From positions 1-64,000 of the forward strand of contig JAFRAO010000005.1 of the NCBI GenBank assembly GCA_017405375.1: DNA of 64,000 nt. Reading direction: 5' to 3'. Every line of letters starts with the position of its first letter. The stretch's first letter is position 1. Below are positions 50,163 to 57,951 of the stretch, one piece after another. Under the pieces are notes generated by a model, which saw only the letters and a program-made list of their open reading frames with translations, did no database searches and was not told where the DNA came from. This stretch comes from a bacterium. GTDB lineage: Bacteria > Cyanobacteriota > Vampirovibrionia > Gastranaerophilales > Gastranaerophilaceae. The position numbers and the translations under genes were made by a program.

Positions 50163-50848
50163 AAATTGAAAAACCCGGAGTAGTACGAAAAGAAAATGTA
50201 TTCAAATACAATGGCGAACCTATAAAAATGACATTAGGTACAGTTGTTTTGACATGCTTATGCGTATTTTTAATAGTCATGGCTACATTTACACAAATTT
50301 CATTTACTCATTTTTTTATTCCGGCTGATTTTATGAACTACCTAAATAACGGTAGTAACTTTGCTGATATAAAACAACATTTTTTTAAATATTACAAATA
50401 TATTCCACAAATACCGGTAATACTTTTCATAGCGGGATTAATGGGCAGGTTATACGGCATTATAGCAGTCATGATATACATAGTAATAGGATTGTTTGTA
50501 TATCCTGTATTTGCACTTGGCGGCGGCCCAAAATACATATTGGATTATAATTTCGGCTATATACTGGCATACATCCCTGCAGTTTACTTTACTGCATCTA
50601 TTCTGAAAAATAACTTCTCTTTTAAAAATATTTTAAAAGCAGCATTTGTTGCTGTTTTAATAATTCATCTGATTGGTATATTGTACACACTTTTTATTGG
50701 TGTTATAACTAAAACATCAGATACGTTTTTAGTAGGCTGGATTTTTGCTCAAAGCGGTGCAAAAATATTATACGATTTTATTTTTAGTGTAATATTCATG
50801 ATTTGCGCAAATTGGGTAAAAAAATGCTTATGGATAATCATGTGCTGA
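50159..50848 (+). CDS. bioY: BioY-type biotin transporter subunit
   Basis: A 229-residue membrane protein with about six hydrophobic segments. GLMGRLYGIIAVMIYIVIGL, PVFALGGGPKYILDYNFGYIL match the BioY substrate-binding component of ECF transporters. The usual GPTGGY motif is altered to GGPKYI. The energising subunits are not in the window, as is common because they are shared. Translationally coupled to rimI through ATGA. Confidence 0.82.
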   Translation: MKIEKPGVVRKENVFKYNGEPIKMTLGTVVLTCLCVFLIVMATFTQISFTHFFIPADFMNYLNNGSNFADIKQHFFKYYKYIPQIPVILFIAGLMGRLYGIIAVMIYIVIGLFVYPVFALGGGPKYILDYNFGYILAYIPAVYFTASILKNNFSFKNILKAAFVAVLIIHLIGILYTLFIGVITKTSDTFLVGWIFAQSGAKILYDFIFSVIFMICANWVKKCLWIIMC

Positions 50849-50909
50849 GTTATGTTAATTTCTGTAAAATTTTTTAGTTAAATATAGCAAAAAAATTTTT
50901 TAGGAATAT

Positions 50910-50915
50910 TATAAT
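50910..50915 (+). promoter_or_regulatory. -10 box of the 53-aa gene
   Basis: TATAAT, 55 bases before the ATG at 50970. The -35 region is weak. Confidence 0.45.
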
Positions 50916-50969
50916 AGTACAATAGTGTTTATTAATGGTTCTACAATTGGATATTGAAAAGGAGACAAT

Positions 50970-51131
50970 ATGAAAACTTTGAAATCAAATTCTGCGTCTA
51001 GTGAAAAATCATGCAAATTGGATGAATTCGATTTGTATTTGAGAAAACAATGTTTAAAAACAACTTTTAACGGTATCGAATTAGATTCTTGTAATTGGTA
51101 CAGAAACATTCTTGGTTATAGTAAACATTAA
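50970..51131 (+). CDS. 53-aa small protein
   Basis: A short gene (MKTLKSNSASSEKSCKLDEF at the start, ending NILGYSKH) with a textbook SD (AAAAGGAG) five bases before the ATG, and an upstream TATAAT. It is hydrophilic with three Cys and a CNWYRN motif. No signal peptide or membrane segment. Family unknown. It stands alone between bioY and a convergent HAD gene. Confidence 0.65.
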   Translation: MKTLKSNSASSEKSCKLDEFDLYLRKQCLKTTFNGIELDSCNWYRNILGYSKH

Positions 51132-51187
51132 AAATAAATAAAGTACATTCTATAAAATAGAACACGGCAATAGAAATATAAATTTTA

Positions 51188-51250
51188 TACGAGAATATAA
51201 ATAAATTTGTCATAGTCTTTGAACTGTTTTTAAAATTTCTAATTCTCGTA
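51188..51250. ncRNA. Possible structured RNA or long hairpin after the 53-aa gene
   Basis: TACGAGAAT (51188-51196) and ATTCTCGTA (51242-51250) are perfect 9-bp arms around 45 bases, and AAATTT occurs inside both sides. It is non-coding on both strands. It might be an RNA element or a long terminator; evidence is only the pairing. Confidence 0.3.
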
Positions 51251-51298
51251 GCGGTTTGTTGTTTATGTTTATTTTATCGCATTGATATTTGCAAAAAA

Positions 51299-52009
51299 TT
51301 ATGCTTTTACAAACTCTTGTGAAGTTTCTTTTTCTAAGAACTGTATTAATTCTTTAGTGGAATCTAATACGGTATATGCGCCTGCTGCATACATTTTTTC
51401 AATTAATATTTGCGACTTATCTTGAGGCGGCAAACAGCCTATACCAATAACCTCGCCGGCTTTTGCTGCCATCATATCATCAACCGTATCACCCATATAG
51501 TAATATCTATCTGAATTAACGTTTGATTTAATTATGTTAACTCCTTTTGGGTTTGGTTTTTGAAACCCTTCTCCAACACTATCAAAACCGACTATTTGTG
51601 TAAAATAACCCAATATCTCAAACCTTTTTAATGTATGTTTTGCTTCGTATTCAAAACGTCCTGTAAAAATTGTCAAATTGTAATTTTCAGCCAATCTTGC
51701 AACATATTCTTTATCAAGAATCGGCTCTTCCATATTAATATAACCTTCAAAATTTTTATCACAATAGTTCGTAAAATAATAATTTTGTATATCTTCATAA
51801 GAAACTTCTACATTATGCTTTTTAAACAATAAATCCAAAATATCCCAATCGTTATTATATCCGCCAAGTTGTTTAATGGGTATTACATCATTTTGATAAG
51901 TTATTTTTTTACCGGAAAAATGCTCAAAACAATCCACAAGAATTCTACAATAAGAATTCCTTGTATCTACAAGAACTCCGTCCATATCAAAAATTAATGT
52001 TGCATCCAT
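51299..52009 (-). CDS. HAD-superfamily phosphatase (TIGR01548-like)
   Basis: A 236-residue hydrolase. IFDMDGVLVD (6-15) holds the catalytic Asp pair, TIFTGR is motif II, KPNPKG motif III and MGDTVDDMMAAKAG motif IV. NSYCRILVDCFEHFSGKKI and GGYNNDWD resemble the TIGR01548 group, which sits near histidine-pathway genes in some bacteria; phosphoglycolate phosphatase-like activity is the alternative. AGGAAAT before the ATG. Divergent from the amidase gene. Confidence 0.82.
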   Translation of the reverse strand: MDATLIFDMDGVLVDTRNSYCRILVDCFEHFSGKKITYQNDVIPIKQLGGYNNDWDILDLLFKKHNVEVSYEDIQNYYFTNYCDKNFEGYINMEEPILDKEYVARLAENYNLTIFTGRFEYEAKHTLKRFEILGYFTQIVGFDSVGEGFQKPNPKGVNIIKSNVNSDRYYYMGDTVDDMMAAKAGEVIGIGCLPPQDKSQILIEKMYAAGAYTVLDSTKELIQFLEKETSQEFVKA

Positions 52010-52040
52010 ATAACTTATTTCCTTTTTTATAAAAATTTAC

Positions 52041-52046
52041 TATAAT
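52041..52046 (+). promoter_or_regulatory. -10 box six bases before the amidase ATG
   Basis: TATAAT, then GATAAC, then ATG at 52053. No SD, so the transcript is probably leaderless. Confidence 0.6.
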
Positions 52047-52052
52047 GATAAC

Positions 52053-53465
52053 ATGAAGAAATTTTTATATACAATTTCTATTTTGATATTTATACAAAAT
52101 ATTACACTTGCTTTAGATATTGTTTATCCGAAACAAGAATATTTTAAACTGAATTCACCATCAACATTTTTTGTAGGTTCGGTTCAAAAAGGAAACAAAT
52201 TATACATTAATAACAAAGAAATACCCGTACATAAAACAGGAGCTTTTGCACAATTTGTAAATCTGAATTTTGGTAAAAATGAATTTACGATAAAAGATTG
52301 TATTAATACGAAAAAATATATAATTGAACGAATTAGTAATCAAAAAAATAATACCGCAAAATTTATACCATTTAACGAAAATAAAACTGCTGAAATTATC
52401 AGAGATAACGTTCCTATTCGTTCATCATACAAACAATTTGGAATCAACAGAATATCTCATTTTCAAAAAGGGCTTAAATTAAAAGTTATCGGTGAATTCG
52501 ATGATATGTACAAAATAGAACTTTCACCCGTTGAAAATGCCTGGATTGCAAAAAATGATGTGAAAATTAATTCTGAATGTATTAACAAAACATTTTTATA
52601 TGATTACAGAAAACGAGAAACGAATAATGAATATATTTACGAATTTGCGCTATCAGACAAAACTCCGTATTCAATAAAAGAAGATAACGACAATGAATTG
52701 ACGTTGAAAATATATAACGTTAGTGCCAATAAAAATGACACCGCAATTTTTAAATTCATTCTCAACCAAAGAATAATGGGATATAATTTGAAATATGACG
52801 GCGATGTTCTTGCTTTATCAATAAAAAAAGAACCTCAATTAGACAAATTAATTCCTCTTAAAGGTATAAAAATAGTAGTAGATGCCGGACATGGCGGCAA
52901 AGAACCGGGTGCAATAAGTTGCTGTCATGATTATGAAAAAGATTTTAATTTATCAATGGCATTGTACTTAGAAAAATTTTTAAAAGAAATGGGTGCAGAC
53001 GTTTACATGACACGTAGTTCAGACAAATTCGTGTCATTAGAAGACAGGGTTAAATATACAAATGATATTAACGCACAAATATTTATAAGTATTCATGCAA
53101 ATTCACTTCCAGATAATGCAAACCCACAAAATCACAGAGGTTCAAGTGTTTATTATTATTACAATGAAGCAAAATTATTATCAGAAATTCTATTAAATAC
53201 AATTTTCAAAGAAATGAATATGAATATAGAAAATGTAAATCAGGCAAGTTTTGCAGTTGTAAGAAATACATCTGCAGTAAGTGTTTTGGTCGAATCAGCA
53301 TACGTAATAAATCCTGATGATAATGAATTACTCATGCAAGATGATTTTAGAAAAGCATACGCAAAAACATTGGCTAACGGGATAAAAAATTATGTATGGT
53401 ATACTGAAACAAACAATTTAGAAATTCCTAAAACTAAAAAAATAAAATTTATAAAAATATCATAA
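52053..53465 (+). CDS. Secreted N-acetylmuramoyl-L-alanine amidase (Amidase_3)
   Basis: A 470-residue exported enzyme. A signal peptide (FLYTISILIFIQNITLALD, in part) is followed by beta-rich regions that include an SH3-like segment (VPIRSSYKQFGINRISHFQKG), then an AMIN-like region. The catalytic domain begins near residue 272: DAGHGG, EKDFNL, SIHANS and VESAY supply the zinc ligands and catalytic Glu. It cuts peptide stems from glycan strands during cell division, as AmiA/B/C do. It converges with pgk and shares its terminator. Confidence 0.9.
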   Translation: MKKFLYTISILIFIQNITLALDIVYPKQEYFKLNSPSTFFVGSVQKGNKLYINNKEIPVHKTGAFAQFVNLNFGKNEFTIKDCINTKKYIIERISNQKNNTAKFIPFNENKTAEIIRDNVPIRSSYKQFGINRISHFQKGLKLKVIGEFDDMYKIELSPVENAWIAKNDVKINSECINKTFLYDYRKRETNNEYIYEFALSDKTPYSIKEDNDNELTLKIYNVSANKNDTAIFKFILNQRIMGYNLKYDGDVLALSIKKEPQLDKLIPLKGIKIVVDAGHGGKEPGAISCCHDYEKDFNLSMALYLEKFLKEMGADVYMTRSSDKFVSLEDRVKYTNDINAQIFISIHANSLPDNANPQNHRGSSVYYYYNEAKLLSEILLNTIFKEMNMNIENVNQASFAVVRNTSAVSVLVESAYVINPDDNELLMQDDFRKAYAKTLANGIKNYVWYTETNNLEIPKTKKIKFIKIS

Positions 53466-53467
53466 TA

Positions 53468-53499
53468 AAAGGCGAAAGTGAATTTAAACTTTCGCCTTT
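53468..53499. terminator. Bidirectional terminator between amidase and pgk
   Basis: AAAGGCGAAAGT and ACTTTCGCCTTT form a perfect 12-bp stem with an eight-base loop, with A/T tracts on both sides. It serves two convergent genes. Confidence 0.9.
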
Positions 53500-53526
53500 A
53501 TAATTTTGTGATTATATTAATTATAA

Positions 53527-54741
53527 TTAAACTTCATCTAATGCTGCAACACCCGGTAAAACTTTTCCTTCGATAAATTCCAAAGAAGCACCGCCACCTG
53601 TTGAAACATGAGTGAAATCTTCAGCTTTACAGAATTTTTTAGCTGCTGAAACTGAATCACCACCGCCAATAACAGAAGTTGCACCATTTTTAGTTGCTTC
53701 TACAATTGCTTTAAGAATAGCTTTTGTACCTTCTGCAAATTTAGGATTTTCAAATGCGCCAACAGGGCCGTTCATAAGAATTGTTTTTGAAGATTTTACA
53801 ACTTCTTCAAATGCTTTTTGAGATTCAGGACCTGCATCAACACCTTCAAATCCGTCAGGAATGTTTTTAATTTCAACAACTTTGTTTGTACCGTTTCCTG
53901 AAAAATCATCAGTAACTAAAACGTCTGTTGCCATAACAAGCTTAACACCTTTATCTGCAGCTTTCTTTTCGATAGCTTTTGCAACTTCCAATTGATCATC
54001 TTCACAAATTGAAGTACCGATTTTGCCGCCATTAGCTTTAACAAATGTGTAAGCCATGCCGCCACCGATAATTAAGTTATCAACTTTGTCAATTAAATTT
54101 TCTAAAACACCGATTTTAGAAGAAACTTTAGCTCCGCCAACAACTGCTGTAAATGGTCTTGTAGGGTTATCCAATGCTTGAGATAAGCATCTGATTTCTT
54201 TTTCCATTAACAAACCTGAAACTGCAGGTTTAACAAGTTTTGCAACTTTTGCAGTTGATGTGTGGTTTCTGTGAGCTGCACCAAATGCATCATTTACATA
54301 GAAATCACCAAGTTTTGCAAGTTCTTGCGCAAATGTCATATCATCGTCTTTTGCTTCTTCTGCTTTATAGTAACGAATGTTTTCTAACAATGCAACTTGA
54401 CCGTCCTTTAATGCTTCTAATTCTTTATCTGCACCTTCACCAACAGGTGATTTAACAAATAAAACATTTTGTCCTAAAACTTTAGACATATATTTTGCAA
54501 CAGGTTCAAGCGATAAATCTTCTAACTTTTGACCTTCTTTCAATTTTTGAGGTCTGCCTAAGTGAGCCATTAAAATAATCTTCGCACCTTTTTCTTGTAA
54601 AAATTTCACTGTAGGAAGAATTGCTTGAATTCTTGTATCGTCAGTAACATTTTTATCTGCATCTAACGGAACATTGATGTCTACACGAACTAAGGCTCTT
54701 TTGCCTTGAACATCGCCTAAATCTTTAACTGATTTTTTCAT
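53527..54741 (-). CDS. pgk: Phosphoglycerate kinase
   Basis: A 404-residue glycolytic enzyme that makes ATP from 1,3-bisphosphoglycerate. RVDINVPLD, LMAHLGRP, NDAFGAAHRNHTS, GGAKVSSKIGVLENL and the C-terminal GGGDSVSAAKKF and HVSTGGGASLEFIEG are all present. AAGGAG before the ATG. Codon use is strongly biased, as in fba, which fits high expression. Confidence 0.97.
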   Translation of the reverse strand: MKKSVKDLGDVQGKRALVRVDINVPLDADKNVTDDTRIQAILPTVKFLQEKGAKIILMAHLGRPQKLKEGQKLEDLSLEPVAKYMSKVLGQNVLFVKSPVGEGADKELEALKDGQVALLENIRYYKAEEAKDDDMTFAQELAKLGDFYVNDAFGAAHRNHTSTAKVAKLVKPAVSGLLMEKEIRCLSQALDNPTRPFTAVVGGAKVSSKIGVLENLIDKVDNLIIGGGMAYTFVKANGGKIGTSICEDDQLEVAKAIEKKAADKGVKLVMATDVLVTDDFSGNGTNKVVEIKNIPDGFEGVDAGPESQKAFEEVVKSSKTILMNGPVGAFENPKFAEGTKAILKAIVEATKNGATSVIGGGDSVSAAKKFCKAEDFTHVSTGGGASLEFIEGKVLPGVAALDEV

Positions 54742-55008
54742 TTTTTATCTCCTTTTATATGTACAAAAATTATCTTCTTCAAACAATTCTATTTTAATCT
54801 ATACAAAATTTTAAGTAAAGTATTAAAATTGAAATAATTTATCTGTCGCTATGCAAAAATTATCTCTTGATGTGAATAACATTTTCATTATAACATTTTC
54901 ACTTTAAAATTTTACATAACTTAACAAAAAAATCAAAAAATTTAATGACATGGTCTTTAAAAATATTAATAAAAGTGTTATAATATAAATGTAACAAGGG
55001 AGCTTTAC

Positions 55009-55251
55009 ATGAAATTATACGTCTGCATTTTTATTGTTATTTGTCTTAGTATTGTGACTGTATTTTTTTGTTGCAAGCGTACATTAGTTAAAGAAACTCC
55101 GCAAAAAGTTCAAAAAAGTAAAAATTTAATTGTAAAAAAAGAGGGAAGTTTTTATACGGTAAAATCGAAAAAATTTAGAACAAGAAAATCCGGTAATGTA
55201 TCAGGAGTAATATATATCGGTGAACCGACAGAAGGATTATTAAATAAGTAA
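55009..55251 (+). CDS. Small membrane-anchored protein
   Basis: An 80-residue protein with one N-terminal hydrophobic segment (LYVCIFIVICLSIVTVFFCC) and a basic remainder (KVQKSKNLIVKKEG...KKFRTRKSG). AAGGGAG sits eight bases before the ATG, and TATAAT lies at 54980-54985. No lipobox is clear, although two Cys follow the helix. Family unknown. Confidence 0.6.
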   Translation: MKLYVCIFIVICLSIVTVFFCCKRTLVKETPQKVQKSKNLIVKKEGSFYTVKSKKFRTRKSGNVSGVIYIGEPTEGLLNK

Positions 55252-55334
55252 CATTTTGTAATAGAAGGTTGTATTTTTATATATTTCTATTATACTTGTA
55301 ATAGGTAGTATTATTATAAGGGGTTTAAAACAGA

Positions 55335-55673
55335 ATGTCATTAGGAACATTAGAAATAGAAATTTTAAGTTCAGTGTGGAAATTACAAGAAACAGACGGT
55401 GATATGAATATTTCCGTTAAAGATGTTGTAGATGATATGAATAGTAATGGCATCAAAAGAGCTTATACAACCGTAAAAACAGTTATGGACAGATTAAACT
55501 CAAAAGATATTTTGGTTCGTTACAGAGCAGGTAAAAAATTCTTTTACAGAGCAGTAATGGATAGAGAAGAAATGTCAATAGCTGCAATAAAAGAATTATC
55601 AAGTCAGTTTTTTGATAACGATATTTCAAAAATGATTGCTTTTATTGAATCAAAATATTTAGTTACCGTATAG
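55335..55673 (+). CDS. BlaI/MecI/CopY-type transcriptional regulator
   Basis: A 112-residue winged-helix protein. LEIEILSSVWKLQE, IKRAYTTVKTVMDRLNSKDIL and the basic KKFFYRAVM are family traits. The C-terminal half is the dimer part. BlaI-type repressors are usually cleaved by a BlaR1-type sensor protease, and no such gene is next to it, so its signal is unknown. AAGGGG precedes the ATG. Four bases separate it from the following gene. Confidence 0.85.
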   Translation: MSLGTLEIEILSSVWKLQETDGDMNISVKDVVDDMNSNGIKRAYTTVKTVMDRLNSKDILVRYRAGKKFFYRAVMDREEMSIAAIKELSSQFFDNDISKMIAFIESKYLVTV

Positions 55674-55677
55674 ATTT

Positions 55678-56058
55678 ATGACGGATAAAGAGTTTGAAAA
55701 TATAGAATCTGCACGTAAGTACGTCGGGGATTTAATAATAAATGTTTTGACAGATAGAATTGTTGTTCGGGAAGCGATAAAACTTTTTCCGCATGATATA
55801 AAAGATGAATCAATAAAAAGTGCATATCATGCTCTTATCCATCGCGAAGCAGACGAAGATTTAAGATATAGAGATTTATTGTATAAAGACGAACAGGACA
55901 ACTATTTGGAAGGATTGGCAAGAATACTGCAAAAAGGTCAGGAATTACCAAAGAATATAATAAAAAACTACAACAAGTATTACAGAGAAATAGAGATAAA
56001 TCATTCAGGATTGTTCAAAATTGTAATGAAAAAATTGTGTAAATTTCTGAATGTTTAA
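55678..56058 (+). CDS. Hypothetical protein cotranscribed with the BlaI-type regulator
   Basis: A 126-residue helical, charged protein without signal peptide. SIKSAYHALIHREADEDLRYRD and LEGLARILQKGQELPKNIIKNY are its most regular parts. It begins four bases after the regulator stop and precedes radA by 19 bases, so it sits within a three-gene unit. I do not recognise a family; it may act with the regulator. Confidence 0.7.
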   Translation: MTDKEFENIESARKYVGDLIINVLTDRIVVREAIKLFPHDIKDESIKSAYHALIHREADEDLRYRDLLYKDEQDNYLEGLARILQKGQELPKNIIKNYNKYYREIEINHSGLFKIVMKKLCKFLNV

Positions 56059-56077
56059 ATTGTAAAAGAAACCAATT

Positions 56078-57454
56078 ATGGCAAAAGTAAAAACAAAATA
56101 TGTATGTCAAGAATGCGGATATGAAACGGCAAGATATTTAGGCAAATGTCCTGAATGTGGTTCGTGGTCATCTTTTGTTGAAGAATACGAAGCAAAAAAT
56201 GATTCAAAAAACAATATTTCTGAATTTTTAAATAAAGAAAAACCTGTTTTGATGTCAGATATATGTATTGACGATACGGTTAGGGTAAGTACAAATATTG
56301 AAGAATTTGACAGAGTTTTAGGCGGTGGATTTGTTCAAGGTTCAATCGTTTTGCTTGCAGGCGACCCGGGAATAGGTAAATCTACCTTAATATTACAAAC
56401 AAGTGGCGAGCTTTGTAAACAAAACAAAAAAGTTTTGTATGTTTCAGCGGAAGAATCTGCAAGTCAGGTAAAATTACGCGCACAAAGACTAAATGTTAAT
56501 GAAAATAATTTGTATATTTATCCGCAGACAAATCTTGAGCAAATAAGATTCCAGATAAAAGAATTAAAGCCTGATTTTTTAATAGTTGACAGTATTCAAT
56601 CAATATACACCGAAAATATTGCATCCTCTGCAGGCAGTGTAAGTCAAGTTCGTGAATGTTGTAATTATTTAACACAGATAGCAAAAACCGAAAATATAAC
56701 TGTTGTTGTTATCGGACATGTAACAAAAGAAGGAAATATTGCAGGGCCAAAATTATTAGAACACATAGTAGATGCTGTTGTACAATTTGAAGGGGATAAA
56801 TATAAAACATACAGGATTTTACGTTCAGTAAAAAACAGATTTGGCACAACTTCCGAAATCGGAATGTTTGATATGCATTCACAAGGTTTAGTAGAAATAA
56901 AAAATCCAAGTGAGATTTTTTTGAATGATAATCACAGTCCTACCCCCGGAAGTGTTATTATAGTTACAAATGAAGGTACTCGCCCGCTTTTAGTTGAAAT
57001 TCAAGCACTTGTTGGCATAACACCTTATCCAAGCCCAAGAAGAATTACAAATGGTGTTGATACTTCAAGAGTATTACAGATTTTAGCTGTTTTAGAAAAA
57101 CGTGTCGGGTTGAATTTATCAAAACAAGATGTTTATGTAAATGTTATTGGCGGTATAGAAATTTCAGAACCTGCTGCTGATTTGGGGATAGCTATCGCTA
57201 TTATAACTTGTTTAAATGATGTTACGGTTGATATGAAAACGGCATTCATCGGCGAGATAGGTCTTTCAGGTGAAATAAGAGCTGTAAATAATTTAGAAAA
57301 AAGAATAAATGAAGTTCAAAAATTAGGTTTTAATCGTGTGATTGTACCAAAAGCAAACAATCTGTCGGAAAAATTTGATATAAAAGTTTTGGAGGTTGAA
57401 CGTATTTTAGATGCTATCACCAAAATATCTCAGAAAGATAAAGTTAATTGTTAA
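56078..57454 (+). CDS. radA: DNA repair protein RadA/Sms
   Basis: A 458-residue RecA-like protein for recombination and branch migration. The zinc finger C10-C13-C24-C27 (CQECGYETARYLGKCPEC), Walker A GDPGIGKST (about 95-103), KNRFG (in SVKNRFGTTSEIGMF) and a C-terminal Lon-protease-like domain are all present. Length is normal. Confidence 0.97.
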   Translation: MAKVKTKYVCQECGYETARYLGKCPECGSWSSFVEEYEAKNDSKNNISEFLNKEKPVLMSDICIDDTVRVSTNIEEFDRVLGGGFVQGSIVLLAGDPGIGKSTLILQTSGELCKQNKKVLYVSAEESASQVKLRAQRLNVNENNLYIYPQTNLEQIRFQIKELKPDFLIVDSIQSIYTENIASSAGSVSQVRECCNYLTQIAKTENITVVVIGHVTKEGNIAGPKLLEHIVDAVVQFEGDKYKTYRILRSVKNRFGTTSEIGMFDMHSQGLVEIKNPSEIFLNDNHSPTPGSVIIVTNEGTRPLLVEIQALVGITPYPSPRRITNGVDTSRVLQILAVLEKRVGLNLSKQDVYVNVIGGIEISEPAADLGIAIAIITCLNDVTVDMKTAFIGEIGLSGEIRAVNNLEKRINEVQKLGFNRVIVPKANNLSEKFDIKVLEVERILDAITKISQKDKVNC

Positions 57455-57534
57455 ATTATATTAAATTTATGCATTGAAAGGTTTAAATAGTTATTAAATA
57501 GTGTTATAAGATAAATAGTGGTTAGGGGATTTAT

Positions 57535-57951
57535 ATGCCAATAATAAATGAAAAATTTCAAATTCATACAAATGGTTTTACGGATATAATTGATATAACA
57601 AAAAATGTCCAAAATTGTGTATATACTCATTCATTAAAAGATGCGAATGTGTTATGTTATGTTTCCGGCAGTACGGCTTCAATTACTACCATTGAGTTTG
57701 AGCCGGGATTGTTAGTAGATTTACCTGAAGCATTGGAAAGAATTGCACCTGTAAATATAGAATACCACCATGACGAAACTTGGCATGATGGTAACGGTTA
57801 TGCACACGTCAGAGCGGCAATTATGGGTAATTCTTTAAATATACCTTTAATTGATGGGGCTTTACAACTAGGTACTTGGCAGCAAGTTGTTTTAATTGAT
57901 TTTGATAACAAAGCAAGAACAAGAACGGTATTTGTTCAAATTATTTATTAG
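57535..57951 (+). CDS. YjbQ/UPF0047 family protein (secondary thiamine-phosphate synthase type)
   Basis: A 138-residue protein. GSTASITTIEFEPGLLVDLP, HHDETWHDGNGYAHVRAAIMG and GTWQQVVLIDFD are the conserved family blocks, with a His-rich metal-binding centre. Members can complement thiamine-phosphate synthase weakly; the true role is unsettled. AGGGGA precedes the ATG. It overlaps the convergent GH57 gene by 11 bases. Confidence 0.92.
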   Translation: MPIINEKFQIHTNGFTDIIDITKNVQNCVYTHSLKDANVLCYVSGSTASITTIEFEPGLLVDLPEALERIAPVNIEYHHDETWHDGNGYAHVRAAIMGNSLNIPLIDGALQLGTWQQVVLIDFDNKARTRTVFVQIIY

